DNA of 5,139 bases from assembly GCA_039818825.1 (NCBI GenBank), contig JBCBTD010000125.1:1-5139 (forward strand). Reading direction: 5' to 3'. The notes under the pieces are model-generated. The model did no database searches. It was not told the DNA's origin and saw nothing but the letters and a program-made list of their open reading frames with translations. The translations under genes and the position numbers were made by a program. This DNA is from JBCBTD01 sp039818825 (GTDB taxonomy: Bacteria; Pseudomonadota; Alphaproteobacteria; Geminicoccales; Geminicoccaceae). This document shows positions 1 through 5,139 of this stretch, piece after piece (position 1 is the stretch's first letter; every line of letters starts with the position of its first letter).

Positions 1-1642
1 GTGCGAATGCGTCTGCGTCGTGTCGCGCCAGCTCGCGGGCGGCGTCGCGGACACGAAGCTCGTCGGCCCGAGCCAAGTCGGGTCTGCCGAGGCCGTTGAG
101 GCGAAGGGCTCGGTTGCCGCGCGTCAGCACGATCCGCAGTCCGTCGGGCTCGGTTGCCGACTCCAGCACCTCGATCAGACGCGACAGCGCCCGCTCCGCC
201 TGGACGCGCAGGTTGACCGTCGCCTGGGGCATGGCGTCGGCCAACGTCTGCAGCCCGGCGAGGTCATCCACTCGGTCGATGCAGTGGTCGAGCCAGCGAA
301 TCGGGGTGGGGTCGGGGGCATGGGCCGCGGTGGGCGTGCCGAAATCCTGGCCGAGGCGCACCAGCGCTTCCGCCGTCGCCGCCGGCGCACGGACCCAGCA
401 GCGGTCGACGCGGGCGAACTGGTCGGGCTCGGGCTCCCAGGTGCGGAGCACCAACGCCTCGCCGACGAGGTCGGGCCGCACCGCGTCGACGAGCTTGGCC
501 GCGGCGGGCGCCGCGCCGTGGCGTTCGGGCGGGGTCAGCGCGGCCAGGAGCGCGTTGCGGCGCGCGTGGACGTCGTCGATGCTCATCGGTGCGTTCAGGG
601 CCGCACCTTCTTCCGTCAGCAGCCGCTGCAGCCCCTCGCCATCGACGCCGCCTTCCACGGTGACGGCGGCGACGAGGTGCTGGAACAGCGCCGGGCCGAC
701 GCCGCGGTTTTCGGCGAGCTTGCGTAGGCGCAGGATTTCCTGGTCGGCCAATTCCAGCGCCAGCTCGGTGCGCGAGCGGTCGAGCTTGTGGGCTTGCCGC
801 GCCTGGACGGCCGCCAGCGCCGCCATGTGCAGGAGTAGCGGGCTGTTGTCGGCGCTCGGGTCCGCGAGGCGCCGGTCGAACCAGGGGTCGGCACCGGGCT
901 CGGGCGGTGCCAGCGGCGGCTCGCGGCCGTCGAGCGCCGAGGCGGCGGCCATCACGGCGGCGAGCACGCGACGTCGATCGTCGGCGGCGGCGATGGGCAT
1001 GAGGCCGATCGGCTCCGGCGGATCGATCATGCGCTGCAGCCGTCGCGCTTCGATGCCGCCGAATTGGGTCAGCGCTTGCCACCAGCCGCCGTCGCGTGAG
1101 CCATGGCGCTCCAAGAGCAAGAGGCGCAGCTTGCCGGCTTCGGGCAAGCTTCGCATGCGGGCGAGGCCGGTGAGCCAGCGCTGCAGGACGGGGCCCTTGG
1201 TGGCGGCGTAGTCGACGACGACCAGGACCGGCTTGTCGGGGCGCCAGGCCTCGACGTTCGTCTGGCCGTGGAAGCGGGCCATCTCCTCGGTGGCGGCGAA
1301 GCCCGCGGTCCAGCCGCCGGCCTCGGCGCCGCGGCAAAGATCGATGGCGAGCCGCGTCTTGCCGCTGCCGCCCTCGCCGGTGACGAGGCGCACGCTGATC
1401 GGCGCGTCATCGGCGAGCCAGGCGTCGAGGTCGGCCCGGACGTCGTCGCGACCGACCAGCGGCACGACCTCGTTCTCGGGCAACAGCAGGTCGAGCGGGG
1501 CTTCGGGCTCGAAACGCAGTTCGTGGCGTTTGGTGAGGACCAGCGAGGTGTCGCCGACGGTGATCGTGACGCTGTTGCCGTCGCCCTGGATCTGGACGGC
1601 GACGTTGCCCTGGCCGTCGATGTCGAGGTTTTGGGTGCCCAT
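1..1642 (-). CDS. STAND-type P-loop NTPase (NB-ARC/NACHT-like), probably with C-terminal TPRs; 3' end beyond window
   Basis: The minus strand is open without a stop from ATG 1642 to the left edge, giving 547 residues of a longer protein. Seen: a short N-terminal repeat segment (residues 8-27), a 'PLVGRDD' lead-in (61-67), Walker A GEGGSGKT (89-96), Walker B PVLVVVDY (138-145), the strand RLLLLER followed by WW (173-188), SPLLLHMAALAA (267-278), and PDLVGE (390-395). Known: this order (nucleotide-binding domain, 'LLLLER...WW' strand, 'PLLLHMA' segment, 'RPDLVGE' segment) is typical of large bacterial STAND ATPases, which act as ATP-dependent switches and usually sense a ligand through C-terminal repeats. 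The last visible residues, around ARELARHDADAFA, resemble the edge of a TPR helix pair, so TPRs probably continue off the window. GTG 1651 is an in-frame alternative start; no strong ribosome binding site supports either. No N-terminal effector domain (TIR, protease, nuclease) is visible. The gene follows the 2-TM membrane gene by 71 bases. The family is fairly sure; the biological role is unknown. Confidence 0.85.
   Translation of the reverse strand, partial: MGTQNLDIDGQGNVAVQIQGDGNSVTITVGDTSLVLTKRHELRFEPEAPLDLLLPENEVVPLVGRDDVRADLDAWLADDAPISVRLVTGEGGSGKTRLAIDLCRGAEAGGWTAGFAATEEMARFHGQTNVEAWRPDKPVLVVVDYAATKGPVLQRWLTGLARMRSLPEAGKLRLLLLERHGSRDGGWWQALTQFGGIEARRLQRMIDPPEPIGLMPIAAADDRRRVLAAVMAAASALDGREPPLAPPEPGADPWFDRRLADPSADNSPLLLHMAALAAVQARQAHKLDRSRTELALELADQEILRLRKLAENRGVGPALFQHLVAAVTVEGGVDGEGLQRLLTEEGAALNAPMSIDDVHARRNALLAALTPPERHGAAPAAAKLVDAVRPDLVGEALVLRTWEPEPDQFARVDRCWVRAPAATAEALVRLGQDFGTPTAAHAPDPTPIRWLDHCIDRVDDLAGLQTLADAMPQATVNLRVQAERALSRLIEVLESATEPDGLRIVLTRGNRALRLNGLGRPDLARADELRVRDAARELARHDADAFA
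1562..1621 (-). repeat. Tandem decapeptide G-x-G-N repeat at the STAND protein N-terminus
   Basis: Residues 8-17 (IDGQGNVAVQ) and 18-27 (IQGDGNSVTI) of the STAND protein are two adjacent copies of the pattern I-x-G-x-G-N followed by alternating hydrophobic residues. This could form a small beta-solenoid or beta-hairpin. From memory, similar 'GDGN-V-V' starts occur in front of other bacterial STAND/TPR proteins, so it may be a docking or oligomerisation tag rather than a catalytic domain. The repeat is seen directly; its role is inference. Confidence 0.6.
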
Positions 1643-1713
1643 GACGATCACTACGGAATTGCAATGTCCATGGTGCTATCACGAAATGGCTGCCGGTGCG
1701 AGGGCTGGGCGGC

Positions 1714-2472
1714 TCAGCCCTTGGCGGCCGGGTCGTTGCGAACCGCGCGGGCGACCTGCCAGTTGTTGCCGACGGCGTCGTACATGCGGGCGATGTAGGT
1801 GGTGGCCCGGACCTCGTGCGGCACCATCGTCCGCGTGCACTGAAGGACGACGCGCTCGTCGGTGTCGATCCAGAGCTTCATCTCGCCGACCTCGACCACG
1901 CCACCGGCAAAGAGCGCGTCGCGCTCGTCGGGCAGGAACGTCGCGAACGCGCAGTCGTTGGTCGACCCGTCGCTCAGCGTGTCGTTGCCGATGATGACGA
2001 CGCGGACGTCGTCGACCGTGCGGTTGCCCTTGTTCTCGATGACGATCCGCAGCGCATGCATGTTGCACTGTTGATCGAGGGGAAAGACGGCGGCCTCGCA
2101 GTCGATGTTGGCGCGATGGGCGAAGGTGCGGTTGTAGAAGAACCGGACGTAGGCGAGAATCGCAGCGACCAGCACGCCGAGCACCGACAGCGAGGTCGAC
2201 AACCCATCGAGGCCGAGCCGCCGTGCTTCGAACAAGCCGAGGCTCAACTCGCTGACGACGATGAACGACGCAAGCAGACACAGACAGAACAAACCGACGC
2301 CGAACCAGGTGGCGGCGCGGGCGAACTGGGCGCGGCGGCCACCGCGCTCCGCCTGGTCGGCCCAGTATTTCTGCAGTTCGGGCTTGACCGGCCGCTCCGC
2401 CGGCGGCGGCATGGCGTCCGCCGGAGCCGCGGCCGAGCGGGGCCGCACCAGCCGCGTGGATTGGATTTGCAT
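1714..2472 (-). CDS. Two-helix membrane protein with cytoplasmic beta-rich domain, function unknown
   Basis: This 252-residue protein starts at ATG 2472, preceded on the minus strand by a G-rich GGGGGGTGG stretch a few bases upstream. The open frame extends further up, but that part overlaps the divergent tfoX-like gene and reads as its antisense. Residues 1-52 are polar and Pro/Arg-rich. Hydrophobic segments lie at about 53-75 and 91-113, separated by a short loop. Arg-rich flanks (RGGRRAQFAR before helix 1, RFFYNRTFAHR after helix 2) predict by the positive-inside rule that both ends face the cytoplasm. Residues 114-252 look like a beta-sandwich; the stretch ALRIVIENKGNRTVDDVRV resembles CARDB/Ig-like folds where a strand is followed by 'N-x-G-x-x-x-V-x-D-V'. 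No catalytic motif is seen. The stop lies 71 bases before the STAND gene, so the two are probably one transcript and the cytoplasmic domain could contact that ATPase. I do not recognise a named family. Confidence 0.75.
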   Translation of the reverse strand: MQIQSTRLVRPRSAAAPADAMPPPAERPVKPELQKYWADQAERGGRRAQFARAATWFGVGLFCLCLLASFIVVSELSLGLFEARRLGLDGLSTSLSVLGVLVAAILAYVRFFYNRTFAHRANIDCEAAVFPLDQQCNMHALRIVIENKGNRTVDDVRVVIIGNDTLSDGSTNDCAFATFLPDERDALFAGGVVEVGEMKLWIDTDERVVLQCTRTMVPHEVRATTYIARMYDAVGNNWQVARAVRNDPAAKG

Positions 2473-2571
2473 GACCACCCCCCGTTGGTCGTTCCGCCCG
2501 ATGCCACCCAGGCCATCTCGTCCTATCGAAACGGCGCGGCCATGGGAATCCGGGGGCAAAGGGTGCAGCTG
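2473..2571. promoter_or_regulatory. Divergent intergenic region between the membrane gene and the tfoX-like gene
   Basis: These 99 bases separate two genes that point away from each other, so promoters for both directions should lie here or overlap the gene starts. I see no convincing -35/-10 pair on either strand. The minus-strand side has a run of C (2477-2483 on the plus strand) that gives the G-rich sequence just ahead of the leftward start. On the plus side, AAAGGG (2558-2563) sits 8 bases before ATG 2572 and is a plausible ribosome binding site. The call rests on gene arrangement, not on recognised promoter boxes. Confidence 0.4.
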
Positions 2572-2925
2572 ATGGCCAAGAAGCCGCCCGACCCGTTCGT
2601 CGCCGCCTGCCTCGCCCGGTTGCAGCCCTTGGGGCCGGTGCGGGTGCGGGCGATGTTCGGCGGGCACGGGTTCTTTCTCGACGACCGGATGTTCGCGCTG
2701 ATCGCGTGGGAGCGGCTGTACTTCAAAGCGGATGGGGAGACCGAGGCGCGGTTTCGGTCGGCGGGCGGCGAGCCGTTCGTCTACGAGGGCAAGGGCAAGC
2801 CGATGCAGATGGGCTATTGGTGGGTGCCGGTCGATCCCGACGCCGACTATGACGGCTGGCTCGGCTTCGCGCAGGCCGGGGTCGACGCGGCGGAGCGGGC
2901 GGCGGCGAAGAAGCGGAAGCGGTGA
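2572..2925 (+). CDS. TfoX/Sxy N-terminal-domain family protein
   Basis: A 117-residue protein. The signature RAMFGGHGFFLDDRMFALIAW starting at residue 26, followed by LYFKAD (49-54) and PFVYEGKGKPMQMGYWWVP (68-86), is the hallmark of the TfoX N-terminal domain. Full-length TfoX/Sxy of gammaproteobacteria regulates natural competence with CRP and has a second, C-terminal domain. This protein has only the N-terminal domain and ends in a basic tail (AERAAAKKRKR). Such short stand-alone versions are common in alphaproteobacteria and have no established function, so a competence role should not be assumed. Start: ATG 2572 has AAAGGG eight bases upstream; ATG 2542 is in frame but lacks such a site and would add only ten residues. 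The next gene follows after 55 bases on the same strand. The C-terminal coding sequence recurs at 3818-3853 (see the remnant). Confidence 0.9.
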   Translation: MAKKPPDPFVAACLARLQPLGPVRVRAMFGGHGFFLDDRMFALIAWERLYFKADGETEARFRSAGGEPFVYEGKGKPMQMGYWWVPVDPDADYDGWLGFAQAGVDAAERAAAKKRKR

Positions 2926-2963
2926 CGCCGACGCAAGCGAGCTGGGTCTGCCAGCCAAGCTTC

Positions 2964-2970
2964 GGGGAGG
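2964..2970 (+). promoter_or_regulatory. Ribosome binding site of the six-helix membrane gene
   Basis: GGGGAGG, ten bases ahead of ATG 2981, closely matches the anti-Shine-Dalgarno complement. It decides the start against the much longer open frame that begins inside the tfoX-like gene. Confidence 0.7.
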
Positions 2971-2980
2971 CCGATCGCCA

Positions 2981-3634
2981 ATGACGTCGTCAAAAGTCCT
3001 GTTGACCAGTATCCTCGGCGCCGCCGCCTTCTACATCGCCAGTTTCGGCGTGCTCGGTAGCTCCTTTCCGACGATCGAGTCGGGCGGCGAGGAGATCGTT
3101 GCGTGGTTCACGGCCAACGCCGCGCGAGCGCGCATCTACGCCTGGACGGCAGCGTTCTTCTCCCTGGGGTTGGTCGTTTTCGCCGGGCAGGTTGCGGCGC
3201 TGCTCCCGAAGCCGCATCGCTACGTTTTCTTCGCCGGCGTGCTCGGCTTCGCGCTGACGGCGCAGGTGCAGGCGTGGTTCTGGGCGGGATTGGCGTTTCA
3301 TCCCCAAGACCTCGGACCGGCGGCGGCGCGTGCGATCTTCGGCATCGCGGCCTATTGGGGGCCGCTCGTCAATGGATCGACGATGGCGATGGCGGCGGCC
3401 GTGGCCGCGCTTGGTTTCGACGCGTCGCCGGCGATCCCGCGTTGGCTGACCTGGTTGAGCGTGCTCTTCTTCGTCGAGCAGGCGATCGAGACCGTGACCG
3501 TGTTCGGCCAGACCGGATTCATTGCGCCGGGCGGCACGATGAACGTGTACCTGGGAGGGGTCATCGGGTTCCTGTGGGTCGGCGGCGTCGTCCGCTGGGC
3601 GCTGGGACGCATGGCTCGGGCCGATCGACCGTAG
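2981..3634 (+). CDS. Six-helix integral membrane protein, function unknown
   Basis: This 217-residue protein is predicted to cross the inner membrane six times, with hydrophobic segments at about 5-29, 52-75, 81-106, 118-145, 155-176 and 187-209. GGGGAGG at 2964-2970 lies ten bases before ATG 2981 and fixes the start; the longer open frame upstream is out of frame with the tfoX-like gene and is not coding. The first loop contains the polar segment SGGEEIVAWFTANAARAR (34-51). An 'E-I-x-x-W/Y-F' loop between helices 1 and 2 is, from memory, seen in uncharacterised small membrane proteins, including DUF4386-like ones, but I cannot assign a family. Charged residues inside the membrane region are few (E166 and E170 in helix 5), and no transporter or enzyme motif is visible. 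It probably shares a transcript with the tfoX-like gene 55 bases upstream. Confidence 0.8.
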   Translation: MTSSKVLLTSILGAAAFYIASFGVLGSSFPTIESGGEEIVAWFTANAARARIYAWTAAFFSLGLVVFAGQVAALLPKPHRYVFFAGVLGFALTAQVQAWFWAGLAFHPQDLGPAAARAIFGIAAYWGPLVNGSTMAMAAAVAALGFDASPAIPRWLTWLSVLFFVEQAIETVTVFGQTGFIAPGGTMNVYLGGVIGFLWVGGVVRWALGRMARADRP

Positions 3635-3707
3635 GGGAAACGAGCATCGTCGTAAGGACTGCGAATGTGGCCGGCTCTAGCTCACCGCTCCGTCCGACGT
3701 TCCCGCC

Positions 3708-3742
3708 CCCGCGATCACCGCTGGTGGTAGCGCGGTCGCGGG
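3708..3742 (+). terminator. Inverted repeat, possible terminator downstream of the membrane gene
   Basis: CCCGCGA (3708-3714) pairs with TCGCGGG (3736-3742), and after a 3-base bulge (TCA) CCGC (3718-3721) pairs with GCGG (3732-3735). This gives 11 base pairs around a 10-base loop. It lies 74 bases after the membrane gene's stop. There is no T-run after it, so it is not a classical intrinsic terminator; it may be an mRNA 3'-end structure or chance in GC-rich DNA. Confidence 0.3.
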
Positions 3743-3811
3743 CGGCAGGAGGTGCTCGACGTAGCAGCGCGGTCTTCCCAGCGGCGCCCCGGTGGCCGGT
3801 CGCCACAGCGG

Positions 3812-3868
3812 CTCGGCGTGGACGCTGCCGAGCGAGCGGCGGCGAAGAAGCGGCGCCCGTGGGGATAA
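3812..3868 (+). pseudogene. Remnant of the 3' end of a second tfoX-like gene
   Basis: Read in frame from 3812, the sequence encodes LGVDAAERAAAKKRRPWG and then TAA. The intact TfoX-family protein upstream ends AGVDAAERAAAKKRKR. Across the shared VDAAERAAAKKR the DNA matches at 32 of 36 bases (3818-3853 against 2881-2916), and all four differences are third-position changes that keep the amino acid. That pattern points to a real former coding copy that diverged under protein-level selection, not a recent exact duplication or chance. The conserved 'MFGG' and 'YEGKGKP' blocks are absent upstream, and the frame upstream has stops at 3653-3655 and about 3728-3730. Only the tail survives. The preceding CTCGGC (LG) also matches TfoX residues 97-98, which would imply an in-frame loss of five codons. 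The alternative, a small unrelated gene with a similar basic tail, seems less likely. Confidence 0.5.
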
Positions 3869-3937
3869 GAGGGTGGGGCCTGATGCGTGCCCTGTCTGCC
3901 GTTCGCGGCTTCGACGACCCGTGGAGGAACCGCTCTT

Positions 3938-3958
3938 GCGATCGGCGGCACCGATCGC
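3938..3958. repeat. Perfect 8-bp inverted repeat upstream of the ATP-grasp gene
   Basis: GCGATCGG (3938-3945) and CCGATCGC (3951-3958) are exact reverse complements around a 5-base loop. It lies 63 bases ahead of ATG 4022. A weak promoter reading is possible: TTGCGA (3936-3941), 18 bases, then TAGCGT (3960-3965), which would place the repeat in the spacer like an operator. The -10 match is poor, so the repeat is certain but its role is speculative. Confidence 0.35.
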
Positions 3959-4006
3959 CTAGCGTTCCGGTGGTGCGGGCCGCCGGCGTGCTCGCAAGGT
4001 TCCGGT

Positions 4007-4015
4007 AGAGGAGGT
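4007..4015 (+). promoter_or_regulatory. Ribosome binding site of the ATP-grasp gene
   Basis: AGAGGAGGT is an almost ideal Shine-Dalgarno sequence, ending seven or fewer bases before ATG 4022. It is the strongest such site in the window and settles the start of the downstream gene. Confidence 0.75.
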
Positions 4016-4021
4016 CGGGTC

Positions 4022-5139
4022 ATGGCCCACGCCACGCACGCGCCACGTGTCCTGGTGACGGGTGGCCGCTTCATGCCGGCGACCGGGATCGTCCATGCGC
4101 TGCGGCGGGTGGGCGCGCGCATCGACGTGCTCGACAGCATCGGCGTCGCGCCGGCGCTCCATTCGCGTGGCGTGGTCGCGCACATCACGGCGTCGCCGGC
4201 GGTGGACCCCGTCGGCTTCACGGACGAGGTGGCGGCGATCGCGCGGGAGCGCGCCGTCGACGTCATCTTCAGCCCGTTCGAGGAGAGCTTCTTTCTTTCG
4301 CGCTACCGCGACCGGCTGCCGGTGCCGCTGTTCGTGCCGACCTTCGGCGCGATCGAGAAGCTTCACGACAAAGCGGCGTTCGTTGGGCTTTGCGCCGAAC
4401 TCGGTCTGGCGACGCCGAAGACGGAGATCGTCACCTCGCAGGAGGCGCTGCGTTCGGCGATCGAGCGGTTCGGTGTCTTCTTCGCCAGGCCGGCCTTCAC
4501 GCGCGGCGGCGATCTCGCCATGACCAATCACGGCGCCGATGCCGGCGAGCCCTCGATCGAGGGCTGTCACCCCAGCGCGCAGGTGCCGTGGTTGGTCCAA
4601 TCGTTCGTCGAGGGCCAGGACACGTGCATCTTTGCGCTGGCGCGTGACGGCAAGGTCGAGATCGTCGGTGCCTACGAGCCTTCGCTCGCCGCGACCGGCG
4701 GCTACGCGATCCGGTTCACGACCATCGACGATCCGGCAGCCGTCGACATCGCGCAAGCCGTCTGCGGGCATGTCGGCTACACGGGACTGATCGGCTTCGA
4801 CTACCGCCGGACCGCCCAGGGTCCGGTGTTGTTGGAGTGCAACCCACGGACCACGGCGGGGTGCTTTCTCGTCGACGAAGCGCTTCTCGGCCGCGCCCTT
4901 CTCGACGGCCTGGACGCGTTGACCGTGATCCCACCGGGTCGTACCAAGCAGTACGACTCGTACATCATCGATCGCCACACGACCGACATTTCGACGGCGC
5001 AGCTCGTGCGCACGCTGTTTTCGGCACCCGACGCCATGGTCTCGCAGCTCGACGTCTTGCCCTTCGTCTACTCGTTCATCCGCCGCTCCAGGGCGTCGCG
5101 CGACGCCTACCGGCAGCATGTGAGCCTGACCCAAGCGGC
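4022..5139 (+). CDS. ATP-grasp domain protein (ligase-like), 3' end beyond window
   Basis: 372 complete codons are visible and the frame is still open at the right edge. The N-terminal part, RVLVTGGRFMPATGIVHALRR starting at residue 9, is a Rossmann-like pre-ATP-grasp domain as in carbamoyl-phosphate-synthase-like ligases. The ATP-grasp fold follows: glycine-containing loop ARPAFTRGGD (155-164), hinge LVQSFVEGQD (191-200), GFDY (258-261), and the metal-binding LLECNPRTTAG (270-280), with E272 and N274 the expected magnesium ligands. Known: such enzymes form a carboxylate-amine or carboxylate-thiol bond through an acylphosphate, using ATP. The 'ECNPR-x-T/A-x-G' form is found in a group of stand-alone ATP-grasp proteins with mostly unknown substrates. 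The usual Lys opening the phosphate loop is R156 here. After the grasp domain a tail (about 285-372) continues past the edge. The start is fixed by the AGAGGAGG site. No partner enzyme is in view to suggest a substrate. Confidence 0.85.
   Translation, partial: MAHATHAPRVLVTGGRFMPATGIVHALRRVGARIDVLDSIGVAPALHSRGVVAHITASPAVDPVGFTDEVAAIARERAVDVIFSPFEESFFLSRYRDRLPVPLFVPTFGAIEKLHDKAAFVGLCAELGLATPKTEIVTSQEALRSAIERFGVFFARPAFTRGGDLAMTNHGADAGEPSIEGCHPSAQVPWLVQSFVEGQDTCIFALARDGKVEIVGAYEPSLAATGGYAIRFTTIDDPAAVDIAQAVCGHVGYTGLIGFDYRRTAQGPVLLECNPRTTAGCFLVDEALLGRALLDGLDALTVIPPGRTKQYDSYIIDRHTTDISTAQLVRTLFSAPDAMVSQLDVLPFVYSFIRRSRASRDAYRQHVSLTQA
4548..4565. repeat. 18-bp perfect palindrome inside the ATP-grasp gene
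   Basis: AGCCCTCGATCGAGGGCT equals its own reverse complement with no spacer. It encodes part of EPSIEG in the loop between the glycine-containing segment and the hinge of the ATP-grasp domain. It could bind a dimeric protein or fold in mRNA, but being inside a coding sequence it may be incidental. Confidence 0.5.

Larger units (their letters stand above)
3635..4021. other. 387-base gap without an intact gene
   Basis: No open frame here has both a recognisable protein family and a good start. What it does hold: an inverted repeat soon after the membrane gene (3708-3742), a degraded tfoX-like tail (3812-3868), a short hairpin (3938-3958), and the ribosome binding site of the ATP-grasp gene. 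Long antisense frames cross it but look like products of high GC. The mix of remnant and inverted repeats suggests a site of past deletion or rearrangement. Confidence 0.55.

Noticed and set aside
20..1211. Long plus-strand open frames (20-727 and 96-1211)
   Set aside because: They are antisense to the STAND ATPase, whose minus-strand reading has Walker A, Walker B and family motifs. The plus-strand proteins are low-complexity Arg/Ala/Gly sequences.
264..1337. Minus-strand frame of 357 residues inside the STAND gene
   Set aside because: It is a shifted frame of the same strand with extreme Arg/Pro richness and no motif; the true frame is offset from it and open across the whole region.
1696..2571. 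Upstream extension of the tfoX-like open frame
   Set aside because: It is antisense to the two-helix membrane gene. The TfoX homology begins at about 2572, which also has a ribosome binding site.
2941..2955. Small hairpin GCTGG/CCAGC after the tfoX-like gene
   Set aside because: A 5-bp stem is expected by chance at this GC content, and no T-run follows it.
2473..2958. N-terminal extension of the two-helix membrane protein up to 2958
   Set aside because: The added residues are the antisense translation of the tfoX-like gene and show no domain. ATG 2472 has its own G-rich upstream site.
3883..4008. 41-residue open frame just before the ATP-grasp gene, a possible leader peptide
   Set aside because: Its composition is Arg-rich and unremarkable and it ends inside the ribosome binding site of the next gene. 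There is no run of a regulatory amino acid or conserved motif, so it is not supported as a gene.
3103..4008. Plus-strand open frame of 301 residues overlapping the six-helix membrane gene
   Set aside because: It is a shifted frame with Arg/Gly-rich composition. The overlapping frame encodes six clean membrane helices and has a proper ribosome binding site.
3959..5134. Minus-strand open frame of 391 residues
   Set aside because: It is antisense to the ATP-grasp gene, which has clear motifs and a strong ribosome binding site. The antisense product is Arg/Asp-rich with no recognisable family.

Overview
This is a GC-rich window (about two thirds G+C or more by eye, not counted). Third codon positions are strongly biased to G/C, and Ala, Arg, Asp and Val dominate the proteins. 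Together with the gene families, this suggests a high-GC proteobacterium, most likely an alphaproteobacterium; no ribosomal or other marker gene is present to fix it. I read five genes, two of them cut by the window edges, plus one apparent gene remnant. I found no tRNA, rRNA, CRISPR array, transposase or integrase.

Left part, minus strand (1-2472): two genes point left. The upstream one (2472 to 1714) encodes a small protein with two membrane helices and a soluble beta-rich C-terminal domain. After 71 bases comes a large P-loop ATPase (from 1642, running off the left edge). It has clear Walker A and Walker B motifs and other sequence marks of bacterial STAND-type (NB-ARC/NACHT-like) NTPases that carry tetratricopeptide repeats. 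Its extreme N-terminus holds a short G-x-G-N decapeptide repeat. The pair looks co-transcribed. A membrane protein beside a STAND switch recalls conflict or signalling modules, but that is inference. It is the best candidate here for an undescribed system.

Middle part, plus strand (2572-3634): divergent from that pair, across a 99-base gap, are a single-domain TfoX/Sxy N-terminal family protein and, 55 bases later, a six-helix membrane protein of unknown function behind a strong ribosome binding site.

Gap (3635-4021): 387 bases without a convincing intact gene. It holds two inverted repeats and a piece matching the 3' end of the tfoX-like gene (32 of 36 bases, all four differences at synonymous third positions), which looks like the tail of a lost second copy.

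Right part, plus strand (4022 to the right edge): an ATP-grasp ligase-like enzyme with an excellent ribosome binding site, truncated by the window end. It contains an 18-base perfect palindrome. No shared pathway between the right-hand genes and the STAND pair is visible.
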